Below are positions 51,845 to 61,400 of a stretch of 64,000 nucleotides of DNA, in pieces. The notes below the pieces were generated by a model that did not search any database, was not told where the DNA came from, and saw nothing but the letters and a program-made list of their open reading frames with translations. The stretch comes from CBDFNC01 sp965249895 (GTDB lineage Bacteria; Pseudomonadota; Gammaproteobacteria; Enterobacterales; CBDFNC01): NCBI GenBank assembly GCA_965249895.1, contig CBDFNC010000005.1, forward strand, positions 2,914,001 to 2,978,000. Reading direction: 5' to 3'. Position numbers and translations under genes: made by a program. Each line of letters starts with the position of its first letter. Position 1 is the first letter of the stretch.

Positions 51845-52762
51845 ATGACAATGCAGAACCAGAAAAAAGCTTACCTGTACGGCTTGGCTGCTGTTGCACT
51901 TTGGTCAACTGTAGCCACCGCCTTTAAGATCACCTTAAGCTATTTCACTCCAATTCAGATGTTACTGGTGGCGTCATTCAGCTCAATACTGATCCTCACA
52001 GGCATCACCATAAAACAAAAAAAACTCCATTTACTGGGTCGCTATTTAAAAGCTTCTCCCTGGTATTACCTGGGCATGGGTCTGCTAAATCCGTTCCTCT
52101 ATTACCTGGTATTGTTTAAAGCCTATGATCTGCTGCCCGCACAACAGGCTCAATCGCTGAATTACACCTGGGCCATTACCCTGACCTTACTGGCGGTGCC
52201 CTTTCTCGGCCAAAAAATCCGCAAGCAAGATTGGCTAGCCATAGGTTTGGGGTATGTGGGCGTATTGGTGATTGCCACTAAGGGTGATTTATGGGCTCTG
52301 AGTTTTGACAGCCCTACGGGCGTAGCACTGGCCCTGTTTAGCACCCTGATATGGGCGTTGTATTGGATCTTAAATACCAAAAACCAGGCCGACCCTGTGG
52401 TGGGTTTACTGCTTTGTTTTTTACTGGGTTTCCCGGCTATTTTAATCGTCACCCCGATAATTTCTGATTTCTCGCTAACCGCCTGGCAGGGCTGGGCTGG
52501 TGCCATATATATAGGCGCGTTTGAAATGGGTTTTGCCTTTTTCTTCTGGCTCAATGCAATGAAATATGCCGAGAACACAGCCAAAGTAAGCAACCTGATC
52601 TTTATTTCGCCATTTGTCTCCTTGATCTTGCTGAACCTGATCATAGGTGAAGAGATCTATAAATCGACCTTGCTAGGCCTGGTATTTATTATTTCAGCCC
52701 TGTTGATCCAACAGATAAAATTCAAAAAAGCAGAGATAGAATTATATAACTCAAAGAGTTAG
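51845..52762 (+). CDS. EamA/DMT-family transporter
   Basis: A 305-residue drug/metabolite transporter with about ten membrane segments and two EamA repeats. The start is ATG 51845 (MTMQNQKKAYLYGLAAVALWSTVATAF), with ATG 51851 equally possible; the long N-terminal extension in the same frame lies inside the previous gene and is discarded. The first repeat is clearly matched by GLAAVALWSTVATAFK and the second by LFSTLIWALYWILNTKNQ. The solute is unknown. Confidence 0.9.
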   Translation: MTMQNQKKAYLYGLAAVALWSTVATAFKITLSYFTPIQMLLVASFSSILILTGITIKQKKLHLLGRYLKASPWYYLGMGLLNPFLYYLVLFKAYDLLPAQQAQSLNYTWAITLTLLAVPFLGQKIRKQDWLAIGLGYVGVLVIATKGDLWALSFDSPTGVALALFSTLIWALYWILNTKNQADPVVGLLLCFLLGFPAILIVTPIISDFSLTAWQGWAGAIYIGAFEMGFAFFFWLNAMKYAENTAKVSNLIFISPFVSLILLNLIIGEEIYKSTLLGLVFIISALLIQQIKFKKAEIELYNSKS

Positions 52763-52794
52763 GCTAATGACTTTATTCATTGCAGGATGCGGAT

Positions 52795-53177
52795 ATGAAC
52801 AAAAAATGCCTTGGTTTGATGCTTGCCCTGTTGGGCGGCAGCGCGCAGGCCAGTGAGTATGAGCAGCTCAATCTCTTTGCCTTAAATAACGGTCATGACC
52901 TCTACCAGATTTGCACCACAGCTGATGGCGCTCAATATGAGCGGTTGGCGGTAGGTGTTTGTTTGGGTCCGCACTACACTACCAGGAGGCTATCAGTGAC
53001 AGAAAGCTGGTCAAGGCCCTGACCTGTCCTCCTGAAGATATAACCCGCCTTGATGTAGCCGTTAATTTTGTCCAGTGGGCAGAAAAAAATCCACAACATC
53101 TCAGCTATCTGCCGGTTGAAGCGGTTATGCGAGCGAGCGCAGGTAAGTGGCCCTGTACCAGCATGGAGAGTAAGTAG
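52795..53177 (+). pseudogene. Frameshifted Rap1a/Tai-family protein
   Basis: Two frames together make one protein of the Rap1a/Tai immunity family. The first frame starts at 52795 with a signal peptide (MNKKCLGLMLALLGGSAQA) and runs to LYQICTTADGAQYERLAVGVCLG. The second starts near 52965 with HYQEAISDRKLVKAL and continues CPPEDITRLDVAVNFVQWAEKNP to KWPC, ending at 53177. The conserved cysteines and the NP-x2-L pattern lie in different frames, so a one- or two-base indel near 52965-52990 has broken the gene, or the sequence has an error. It ends one base before the next lipoprotein start. No type VI toxin is nearby; members without T6SS linkage are common. Confidence 0.75.
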
Positions 53178-53516
53178 ATGAATAAATTAAGCCTGATCAC
53201 TCTGCCCCTGCTTTTAGCCGCTTGCTCCAGTGATCCCAATGTAAATAAGGCGGTTGCCGACGGAGCCTCAACAAGAGCCGCGGTTGGCGCAGCTTCAGGA
53301 GCCGTGCGAAATGTATTGTGGGCATTAGTAGACGACAGGGATCCCGTCGAATCCGTATTAAGTCGTACAGCGGTAGGCGCAGCTGCGGGAGCTGCCGGTG
53401 GCGCTACTGCGGGATATATACGTGGTAATAGCGTAACTGAAAAACAGACCCAAACCGATGAGAAAATTGAGGCCCTGCAGCAGGAGCTGGCAGAGCTTAA
53501 AGCCAAACAAAACTAA
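53178..53516 (+). CDS. Glycine-zipper lipoprotein
   Basis: A 112-residue lipoprotein. The signal is MNKLSLITLPLLLAAC with the lipobox LLAAC (C16). Small-residue repeats AVGAASGAV and AVGAAAGAAGGATAGYIRG (about 36-85) form a glycine zipper of the type seen in outer-membrane lipoproteins, and the C-terminus (KQTQTDEKIEALQQELAELKAKQN) is a coiled coil. Its ATG abuts the stop codon of the Rap1a-like gene, so both are in one transcript. Function is unknown. Confidence 0.85.
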   Translation: MNKLSLITLPLLLAACSSDPNVNKAVADGASTRAAVGAASGAVRNVLWALVDDRDPVESVLSRTAVGAAAGAAGGATAGYIRGNSVTEKQTQTDEKIEALQQELAELKAKQN

Positions 53517-53556
53517 CCTGCGCTGGTAATAAGGCGGTAAACCAAAGGAATCGATT

Positions 53557-54405
53557 ATGTATGCAGTGATTGGCGGAACAGGAATTTACCAGATGGATGG
53601 CCTGGAGATCTTATCCGAGTCCCAACTAGAAACCCCATTTGGCAACCCTTCCGGGCCGATTGTTAAGGGTCAATATGGCCAGAATACCCTGTTGTTTTTG
53701 CCACGACACGGCAAAACCCACAGCCTGCTTCCTCATGAAGTGAATTATCGCGCAAATATCTGGGCGCTCAAATCCCTTGGCGCTACCGCCTGTATTGGTG
53801 TTTCGGCAGTAGGCAGCTTAAGAGAAGAGATAGCCCCGGGAGATCTGAGCGTACCCGATCAGTATTTTGACTTTGTAAAAGGCCACAGGGAAAAGAGCTT
53901 TTTTGGCAATGGCATTGCTGCCCACGTATCCACGGCACAACCCACCAGTCAACCGCTGACAAAACTCATCACTCAGGCTGCACAGGGCAAAGGCATTGAT
54001 CTGCATACGGGTAAAACCTATGCCTGTGTTGATGGCCCAAGGTTAGGCACCAAAGCGGAAAGCCTGTTCCTTAAGAATGCGGCAAACGCCGATCTTGTTG
54101 GTATGACTAATGTACCCGAAGTATTTTTGGCTCGTGAGGCTCAACTTGCTTACGCCACCCTCTGCATAGCTACCGATTATGATTGCTGGAAAGAGGATCC
54201 CGAGCAGCATGTTACCGTTGAGCAGGTTATACAGAGGTACGGCGCCAGCCTGGAAAAAGCCAAGTCGGTACTGGCGGAATTATTCTCCAATCCTCTTGCA
54301 GAGATAGAATGCGAGAGCAGGAGCGCACTCACATGCGCCCTGTTAACACAGGAAGAGGCCCTGAATAAATCCCAATTAGATCTATTGGAAGTGCTTAAGC
54401 GCTAG
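53557..54405 (+). CDS. MTAP-family purine-nucleoside phosphorylase (probable S-methyl-5'-thioinosine/adenosine phosphorylase)
   Basis: A 282-residue phosphorylase. The phosphate-binding RHG appears as LPRHGKTHSLLPHEVNYRAN (about 49-68), the glycine-rich start is VIGGTGIY, and ATDYDCWKED (about 206-215) is the purine-binding segment shared with human MTAP. It cleaves 5'-methylthio-nucleosides, by-products of polyamine and autoinducer synthesis. Many gammaproteobacterial members use methylthioinosine rather than methylthioadenosine, so the exact substrate is left open. Confidence 0.88.
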   Translation: MYAVIGGTGIYQMDGLEILSESQLETPFGNPSGPIVKGQYGQNTLLFLPRHGKTHSLLPHEVNYRANIWALKSLGATACIGVSAVGSLREEIAPGDLSVPDQYFDFVKGHREKSFFGNGIAAHVSTAQPTSQPLTKLITQAAQGKGIDLHTGKTYACVDGPRLGTKAESLFLKNAANADLVGMTNVPEVFLAREAQLAYATLCIATDYDCWKEDPEQHVTVEQVIQRYGASLEKAKSVLAELFSNPLAEIECESRSALTCALLTQEEALNKSQLDLLEVLKR

Positions 54406-54417
54406 ATATCAGCTGGC

Positions 54418-54449
54418 GGGGCTATTTGCCAGCAATCGGCAATAGCCCC
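54418..54449. terminator. Terminator between phosphorylase and arsC
   Basis: GGGGCTATT(T)GCC / GGCAATAGCCCC with one bulge and a 7-base loop; followed by TGTCTTT on the + strand. It serves the phosphorylase and perhaps the convergent arsC. Confidence 0.8.
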
Positions 54450-54462
54450 TGTCTTTAGACAA

Positions 54463-54870
54463 TTAGTTTAACTGATCTACCCAGGTTTTGATTTCGTCCC
54501 GCACCCGGCGATAGTGTCCCATGGCTTTAACGGGATCCGACTCACTGCGAGCCAGGGCCGGCGGATCATCGAACGAATGATGGATCATAGTGGCAGGGTG
54601 GCTCGGGCAGGTTTCTTTTGCATTGTCACATACAGTGGCAATAAGCTCGAAGCTAGCCGTCTCCAGTTCATCCAGTGTTTTGCTGTAATGGCCGGAAATA
54701 TCTATATCTGCTTCCGCCATTACTTTTACTGCACTGGGGTTCATACCGTGCTTTTCGATACCTGCACTATAAATATCATATTTGTGCCCCAGTAAGTGTT
54801 TTGCCCAGCCTTCCGCCATCTGGCTGCGGCAGGAATTCCCCGTACAAAGAAACAGTAGTTTTGGTTTCAT
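54463..54870 (-). CDS. arsC: Arsenate reductase (LMW-phosphatase fold)
   Basis: Thioredoxin-type ArsC of 135 residues. The catalytic cysteine C9 lies in CTGNSCRS, and the shuttle pair C81 and C88 in CDNAKETC corresponds to C82/C89 of Staphylococcus ArsC. AAGGAG lies 9 bases before the ATG. It reduces arsenate to arsenite in the cytoplasm, which feeds ArsM. It stands at the end of a - strand arsenic cluster but is separated from the radical SAM gene by a 180-base gap with tandem repeats, so it could be transcribed separately. Confidence 0.93.
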   Translation of the reverse strand: MKPKLLFLCTGNSCRSQMAEGWAKHLLGHKYDIYSAGIEKHGMNPSAVKVMAEADIDISGHYSKTLDELETASFELIATVCDNAKETCPSHPATMIHHSFDDPPALARSESDPVKAMGHYRRVRDEIKTWVDQLN

Positions 54871-54882
54871 TGAATATTACTC

Positions 54883-55060
54883 CTTAACTTTCGTTGCTGG
54901 ATTTCCCAAGTAACCCCAACGAAGAAAATGTCATTTTGGTTTCACCTGTCAAGGCGAGGTGATCAGCTTAACTTTTGCTCACTGGATTCCCGTATAATTC
55001 ATTGAAAGAAATGTCATTCTGGGTTCACCTGTCAACATCAGATAATCAGCTTAACTTTCA
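54883..55060. repeat. 83-bp imperfect tandem repeat upstream of arsC
   Basis: Two adjacent units (54883-54966 and 54967-55049) and the start of a third share CTTAACTTT..., AATGTCATT(T/C)TGG and TTCACCTGTCAA. The third partial unit runs into the 3' end of the radical SAM gene. The first unit carries the arsC ribosome binding site. A small stem CACCT/AGGTG is present in only one unit. Confidence 0.85.
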
Positions 55061-55962
55061 CTGCAGGATGAGCCGTATTTAAAGCAGCTAAAGCACCTGT
55101 GATGTTTAAGTATTACTCGATTCTCCAGGCTTTCCCTTAAACTCGATCCTTGATCATATCTGGGATCGTCATCCACTAAGGTGCAGGCATAAACCCGCAT
55201 ACCTAATTTGGTTTTCACCAGCATTTTTGAAAATGCACACATAAACTGGCGACGGTTATCCTCTGTCTGATAAGTCGTCATACAGTGCTCGGTAATTTCC
55301 GGGGTTTTCACATCTTTGCCGGGATTATAAAACTCAGGAAAAGCCACCAGGTGCAAATCCCCAGGTAATCCATGAGCTATGAGCATATCGCTATACGCCT
55401 TATCCACCACAGGGGTATCTTCGTCATTGGCCATATGACGAGCAACACTCACATGAAAACCCATCTCATACAGGGCTTTTAACCCTACCAGAGCTTCCTC
55501 AAACATCCCCTCACCGCGTCCCTGATCGTGAATTTTGGCGATATGAGAGTCCAGGCTGATACGAAATGACAAAGGGTGCTCGGAATCTACCAGAGGCTTT
55601 AGCTTTTCCAGCCGTTTTAGCAATGGGCTGGTGCCGTTAGTCAGCACCAAACAAGGTTTAAACTGCAAAGCGTAAGCCAGAATATCCACCAGGTCTTTTG
55701 CCAAAAAGGGCTCACCGCCGGTAAAGGACAACTGCTCCACCCCAAGCTCAACAGCTTCATCGATATAGGGTTTTACCTCCCGAAAGCGGACCAGACCAAG
55801 ACGCTTATCCCCTGGGCTCGACCCCTCCAGACAGAAGGGGCACGACAGGTTACAGGCTGTGCCTGTGTGAAACCACAGCTCCTTTAACCCATGCGGGGCA
55901 ATATAACCTCGCTTTTCACCCGCGTCGGTATAGTTCCACTCCCGGCTTTCAATTAACTGCAT
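55051..55962 (-). CDS. Radical SAM protein of the arsenic cluster
   Basis: A 303-residue radical SAM protein. The start is ATG 55962, with perfect AAGGAGG upstream (the longer frame begins inside arsM). The 4Fe-4S motif is C37-x3-C41-x2-C44 (CNLSCPFC), followed by FTGGEPF (SAM glycine motif). The C-terminus has a further cysteine set (MCAFSK, YACTLV, HHRCFSCFKYGSSC), consistent with an auxiliary cluster. It is 11 bases downstream of arsM. It does not carry the recalled ArsS motif (CNQSCxHCHVxAGP), so it is not an obvious ArsS. By position it may do the adenosyl-transfer or a related tailoring step on methylated arsenic. Confidence 0.8.
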   Translation of the reverse strand: MQLIESREWNYTDAGEKRGYIAPHGLKELWFHTGTACNLSCPFCLEGSSPGDKRLGLVRFREVKPYIDEAVELGVEQLSFTGGEPFLAKDLVDILAYALQFKPCLVLTNGTSPLLKRLEKLKPLVDSEHPLSFRISLDSHIAKIHDQGRGEGMFEEALVGLKALYEMGFHVSVARHMANDEDTPVVDKAYSDMLIAHGLPGDLHLVAFPEFYNPGKDVKTPEITEHCMTTYQTEDNRRQFMCAFSKMLVKTKLGMRVYACTLVDDDPRYDQGSSLRESLENRVILKHHRCFSCFKYGSSCSES

Positions 55963-55973
55963 AAGCCGCCTCC

Positions 55974-57017
55974 TTAACAACAGCCACCTGTATTTGTCGA
56001 CACTTCGTCGGCAAAGGGAATATCCGTACCACAACCGGGGAAAATACCAAAGTGGGTATCCCAGTTGCCGATAAATTCAAAATGTTGTTTAAAGCGAGTC
56101 TGCTCCAACATCCGCCAGGTATTTCCGCACACGGGGAAAACCTGGCCTTTTTCAATCACATGGTGATTGTCCAGCTCAAAAGCTTGCGGGTGCTGAGCTA
56201 TGCTGCCTTTATAAATAACAGCCTGACCGTAGTCTTCACAGGCGCTTTCAAGCTCGGGTAACTTAAACAAACGATAAGTGGCAGAATAGAATTTGATATG
56301 GCCTAACTTATCTTCTATTTCCTGGTTTTCGATAGTAATGGGATGAGAAGTCACTAATCTGGGATCGCCAAACCCAGCCTGCTTCGCCAGGCTGATAAAA
56401 TCATTCCAGTAAAGGGCCCCACTGAGGCACTCACCGTACAGCAAAGGATCCTCTACCAGGTGTTGCGGGATCCTGCGATCGGCATAGACATCGGAGAAAT
56501 AAAGCTCACCGCCCTCTTTTAACAGTTCAAATGCCCCCTTTAATACCGCCTGTTTATCGGGGGAAAGGTTAATCACACAGTTAGAAACTATCGCGTCAAA
56601 ACTGGCGGGCGCGAGATCCAAATCCAACAGCTTTTCAATATAGCCTTGCAGGAAGGTTACATTGGATACCTGATAACCAAACGCTTCTGTGTGGTAGTCC
56701 TGGTGCCTTCTGGCCACCTGGAGTTGCTCCAGAGTCATATCCACTCCGGTTACATGTCCTTGTTCACCCACCAGCTGGGATAGCAAATACACATCTCGTC
56801 CCGCCCCACACCCAAGATCCAATATCTTGCGCCCCTCAATATCCTGAGGATATACCAGACCACAGCCGTAATAACGGGTTAATACCTCATCGTGAAGCTT
56901 GCTCAGGGATGTCTTTATATGAGTGGGGATTTGTGTGTCCAGACTGCATGCATTGGTCTGCAGATCTGAAGATTGGGATAACACCTTGCCATAATAGTCT
57001 TTCACATTGTCGTGCAT
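55974..57017 (-). CDS. arsM: Arsenite S-adenosylmethionine methyltransferase
   Basis: ArsM, 347 residues. The SAM motif is ILDLGCGAGRDVYLLSQL near 65-82 and the post-I acidic residue is in GVDM. The arsenic-binding cysteines are C24 (NACSLD), the Cys in SNCVINLS (near 156) and in YGECLSGAL (near 205). A distinctive C-terminal domain ends in GGCC. It methylates arsenite to mono- and dimethyl forms. GGAAG lies about 5 bases before the ATG. It is downstream of the two glycosyltransferase-like genes and upstream of the radical SAM gene in one - strand transcript. Confidence 0.93.
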   Translation of the reverse strand: MHDNVKDYYGKVLSQSSDLQTNACSLDTQIPTHIKTSLSKLHDEVLTRYYGCGLVYPQDIEGRKILDLGCGAGRDVYLLSQLVGEQGHVTGVDMTLEQLQVARRHQDYHTEAFGYQVSNVTFLQGYIEKLLDLDLAPASFDAIVSNCVINLSPDKQAVLKGAFELLKEGGELYFSDVYADRRIPQHLVEDPLLYGECLSGALYWNDFISLAKQAGFGDPRLVTSHPITIENQEIEDKLGHIKFYSATYRLFKLPELESACEDYGQAVIYKGSIAQHPQAFELDNHHVIEKGQVFPVCGNTWRMLEQTRFKQHFEFIGNWDTHFGIFPGCGTDIPFADEVSTNTGGCC

Positions 57018-57047
57018 ATTTCTTCCAGCTTATCGTTATATGTTTGC

Positions 57048-57731
57048 TTATCTGTACCAGCTAGCCAATCGTTCGGGTTTAATACCACATCCAAAACCCA
57101 GGGCTAATAATCTGTTAAATATAGTCCGCTTCACTAAGCCATCCTTTTGCCAGCGTCGGCTATCCACACCTATGCCCGTTTCCAGGCAAGTAAAACCACC
57201 TAAGCCACGCAATTTCTTTACCAAAGCGACCTCTTCGAACAAAGGGTATTCATTATGACCTTCTAACTGCCAATAAACTTCCCGACCAACAAAAATCCCT
57301 TGATCGCCATAAGGCACGCCAAACCGACATCTGAAATTAATCAGACCAGCCAGCAGACGATAAGCCGCGGCTGTATTGCTCTTAAAGCGGAATTTAAAGT
57401 AACCACCATGGCTTCCCTGGGAGGTCGCCATCTGAATATCTTCAATGGCAGAATTAGCAATGCCGGCATCGGCATGCACAAACCACAATACATCTCCTTT
57501 CGCTTGCCGTGCACCTAACCTTTGCTGCAGGCCACGCCCAGGGGCGCTGCTTAGGTAATTCACCTTATGCCTGTAACAAAGCTCCCTTGTGGAATCTAAA
57601 TTTCCACCATCGACAACCAATACTTCCAGGGGAGCAACAGTAAGTTGCCGGACCTGAAATAAAAGATCAGATAAAGCGGCATCATCACGGTACACGGGAA
57701 TAACCAGGCTCACACAGGCTTGCTCACACAT
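57048..57731 (-). CDS. Glycosyltransferase family 2, arsenosugar-type (TIGR04283-like)
   Basis: A 227-residue GT-A glycosyltransferase. LVIPVYRDDAALSDLLFQV and VLVVDGGNLDSTREL form the nucleotide-sugar start, and LWFVHADAGI the DxD-like metal site. YGDQGIFVGREVYWQLEGHNEYPLFEEVALVKKLR is the conserved acceptor region of the family that accompanies ArsS or ArsM clusters (transferase 2 of the rSAM/selenodomain set). It probably adds the sugar-derived part of an arsenosugar. It overlaps the previous gene by 8 bases. Confidence 0.85.
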   Translation of the reverse strand: MCEQACVSLVIPVYRDDAALSDLLFQVRQLTVAPLEVLVVDGGNLDSTRELCYRHKVNYLSSAPGRGLQQRLGARQAKGDVLWFVHADAGIANSAIEDIQMATSQGSHGGYFKFRFKSNTAAAYRLLAGLINFRCRFGVPYGDQGIFVGREVYWQLEGHNEYPLFEEVALVKKLRGLGGFTCLETGIGVDSRRWQKDGLVKRTIFNRLLALGFGCGIKPERLASWYR

Positions 57732-58416
57732 AAGAGAGCCCAGCTTCCACCGAGATCGTTTTTAACAAGTTTTGCCGTGTTATACGATTATCGCCTTGCA
57801 GATCCTTTTGTAACTTTTTCAGATCCTCAATAAGATCTATATCATAAGTGTCGCGAATAAAACTCAAACGACGATCGCTCTTCTCACAGGTTTGATGTAA
57901 CTCGTCAGCCAGAGACTGCGTACTCCAGGAGAGGGTCGAAAGATCTGGCCAGGCTTGATTACTTCCCATCAGAGTGACACCACCATCATCGGCTCTGCTC
58001 AACACCACGTCGTTTTGTCGCATTGACTCTATGGCCTGCTGATAAAATTCGGCATCGAGAACAGGGGCATCCGTACCTATAAACACCAAGTTATGATGAC
58101 CTAAAGCGCGCAGGGATTTATCCACCAGGTTAATCCTCTGGCCAAGGTTTCCCTCTTGCTGAGGTAACACCAGGCAATTCGGATGATCCGCTAACAAAGA
58201 AGCCGCCCAGTCATGGTCACTTTGTTCAGAGGGTGACAGCACCACTAGCCCTGACCAGGCTTTAGCGTCTTCCAGCGCACAGGCTAACAAGAGTCTGGCT
58301 ATTTCCAGCGCCTTCTTGGTGCCTATAGTTTGGGCCAGTCGCTGCTTACCCTGCCCCAACCTGGGCCTCTTGCAAAAAATCACCAGTACCGCTTGCCCTT
58401 GTTCACTCAACACCAC
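57724..58416 (-). CDS. DUF2064 transferase, arsenosugar-type (TIGR04282-like)
   Basis: A 230-residue MobA/CofC-like nucleotidyltransferase-fold protein. VLVIFCKRPRLGQGKQRLAQTIG is the N-terminal motif of the family, and VFIGTDAPVLDAEFYQQAIESM with DVVLSRADDGGVTLMG follow. It is transferase 1 of the rSAM/selenodomain pair. The start is not fixed: GTG 58416, GTG 58413 and TTG 58410 are consecutive; AAGGAG fits the second or third best. It is coupled to the glycosyltransferase by an 8-base overlap. Confidence 0.82.
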   Translation of the reverse strand: MVLSEQGQAVLVIFCKRPRLGQGKQRLAQTIGTKKALEIARLLLACALEDAKAWSGLVVLSPSEQSDHDWAASLLADHPNCLVLPQQEGNLGQRINLVDKSLRALGHHNLVFIGTDAPVLDAEFYQQAIESMRQNDVVLSRADDGGVTLMGSNQAWPDLSTLSWSTQSLADELHQTCEKSDRRLSFIRDTYDIDLIEDLKKLQKDLQGDNRITRQNLLKTISVEAGLSYV

Positions 58417-58458
58417 GACTCCTTTGATCCACTTAAATCAATAAATTATCAGACTTAC

Positions 58459-61400
58459 CTACATATTTCTTCGGTATTTACCACCAACGCTAAACAGGGT
58501 TTGCGTTATTTGCCCCAAAGAACAAACCTTCACAGTCTCCATCAATTCGGCAAACACGTTTTCTCCTCGTGTAGCGACCTGAACTAGGGCTTTTAGCGCC
58601 GCTTCACTTTGCCCCTGATGACGCCGCTGGAAGTCGGCCAGGTTTTTGATCTGCTGCTGCTTCTCTTGCTCAGAAGAGCGGGCCAATTCCAGAGATCCAG
58701 GGTGGCCAGGAGTCTCGCTGACAAAAGTATTCACCCCTACGATAGGGATCTCACCACTGTGTTTCTGCTGCTCATACAGTAAACTTTCTTGCTGTATTTT
58801 GCCCCTTTGATAACCAGTTTCCATCGCCCCTAATACACCGCCACGTTGAGACAGGCGCTCAAATTCAAGTAATACAGCCTCTTCCACCAGCTCGGTGAGC
58901 TCTGCTAGGACAAATGCGCCCTGGTTGGGGTTTTGGCTTTTTGCTCCTCCCCACTCCTTGTTAATGATCAGCTGAATGGCCAATGCTCTGCGTACCGACT
59001 CTGGCGTCGGCGTGGTGATCGCCTCATCAAACGCGTTGGTGTGCAGGCTGTTGCAATGGTCATACACGGCAATCAAGGCTTGTAAGGTAGTGCGAATATC
59101 ATTGAACTCCACTTCCTGGGCGTGCAGAGAACGACCGGACGTTTGGATATGATATTTCAATTTTTGTGATCTCGAGTTCGCCCCGTACTTGTCCGCCAGA
59201 GTGATCGCCCAGATACGTCTGGCCACGCGACCCAATACGGCGTATTCGGGATCCATACCATTACTAAAGAAAAACGATAAGTTAGGCGCAAATTCGTCGA
59301 TATTCAAACCTCTGGCCAACCAGGACTCAACATAGGTAAAACCGTTGGCCAGGGTAAAAGCCAGTTGGCTGATGGGGTTCGCGCCTGCTTCGGCAATGTG
59401 GTAACCCGAGACGGATACGGAGTAAAAATGCCGGACCTTATACTGGCTAAAGTAAGCCTGCACATCCGCCATCAGGTTAAGGCTGAATTCAGTGGAGAAA
59501 ATACAGGTGTTTTGTCCCTGATCTTCTTTTAAAATATCCGCCTGCACAGTTCCCCTTACCTTTTCTAGGCTGGTTTTGGTAATCTTATCTATGTCCGCAT
59601 CCGACCCCGCCAGCTCCACTTGCTGGTCGATAGCAGCATTAAGATACATAGCCAATACAACAGGTGCCGGACCGTTAATAGTCATGGAGACAGAAGTCTG
59701 TGAATCACAAAGGTCAAAACCCTGGTACAGGGTTTTCATATCGTCCAGGGTCGCTACTGAGACACCAGAATTGCCTACTTTGCCATAAATGTCCGGGCGC
59801 AACTCAGGATCAAATCCATACAAGGTGACGGAATCAAATGCCGTGGACAGGCGTTTGGCCGTTGAGTGCGCTGAAACTGCTTTAAACCGCTTATTAGTTC
59901 GCTGCGGTCCCCCTTCACCGGCAAACATACGTGTGGCGTCCTCATCCTCACGTTTTAACGGAAAAACCCCGGCGGTATAGGGGAAATAACCGGGCAAGTT
60001 TTCCAGCGTCAACCAATGACATAACTGCCCCTGATCCCAGTAATCAGGCAGGGACACTTTGTTTACGGTAAGACCGGAAAGCGTCTTTATGCCTTCCATT
60101 GCCCGGTATTCTGCCGAGGTTCGCTGCCACTGAGCTAATATGGATTTTGTCTCAGGCTGTACTTTCCCCTCGCATTCACAAATCAATGCATTCAACTCAT
60201 GGTTTCCCGGCCCGAGCGCCGCTTTCGCGGCTTTTAGCTTGTCCAGCTGACTCACTAGCTGGCTTTGGGTAAACGCCTTTTGTTTATACTCCCTGATACA
60301 GCTCACCACCTGGGACAAGTAGTTTGGATTAGCGGGCAAACAGCTTGCTACCCCCTTGTCCGGCGCCTGGAGCTGTACACTGGGGTTCAGATCCAGTTGT
60401 TCGCATAAAGCCTGATACAGGCGAGTCACTCCGGGATCGTTAAACTGGGAAGCCTGAGTTTTATACACTGGCATATCGCTGAGCTCTGCTTCCCAGGCAT
60501 TGAGGTTTCTTTGCAGCTGCTTTCTTACATCATGCAGTGCATCGTCCGCACCAAACCTGTCTCCTTTATTTATCACCACCAGGTCGGCCCAATCCAGCAT
60601 ATCGATCTTCTCCAGCTGGGTAGCTGCGCCGTACTCAGGGGTCATCACGTATACAGAAAGGTCTACCAGGCTGGCCGCCAGATGGCTGGCCTGGCCAATA
60701 CCAGGGGTTTCCAGCACTATCAGGTCAAATTCAGCCGCTTTGAGTAAATTTAAGATATCGGGCACACTATCCGGCAATTCACCATGGCCCAGCCGGGTCG
60801 CCATGGAGCGGAAAAAAACCTTGCCCTGCTCCAGGCTATTAAAGCGGATCCTGTCACCTAACAAGGCGCCGCCGGTTTTTCTTCGGGAAGGATCCACCGC
60901 CAGCACAGCAAGCTTTAGTTTACCTTCAAATCCCAACTGTAAACGTTGCAGCAGCTCATCACACAACGACGATTTACCAGCCCCGCCCGTACCCGTGAGG
61001 CCAATCACGGCCCCCGACCAAGTATCGCTAAGCTGCTTTAACTGGGCACTAAACTCAGCCCTGACAGCAGCCGAGTTTTCGAGCTGGCTGATGGCCAAAG
61101 ATAATTGTTCAGGTCTGCTAAACACAAAGTCGATATCCTTGTAATCCCTTACGGGAACTCTGGATAATAAATCGTCAATAATGCCCTCCAGCCCCATGGC
61201 TTGGCCATCGTCTGCGCTGTAAATACGAGTCACCCCGTATTCTTGCAGTTCGGCTATTTCAGCGGGTAGGATCACCCCCCCGCCGCCAGCAAAAAGCTGA
61301 ATATCCTGTCGCTCGCGTACTTTGAGTTCATCGACTAAATAACGGAAAAATTCCATATGCCCTCCCTGATAGGAGCTGATAGCTATGGCATCGACGTCTT

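Noticed and set aside
60500..61144. 214-codon frame antisense to icmF
   Set aside because: Long only because the opposite gene avoids certain codons; serine-rich with no recognisable domain.
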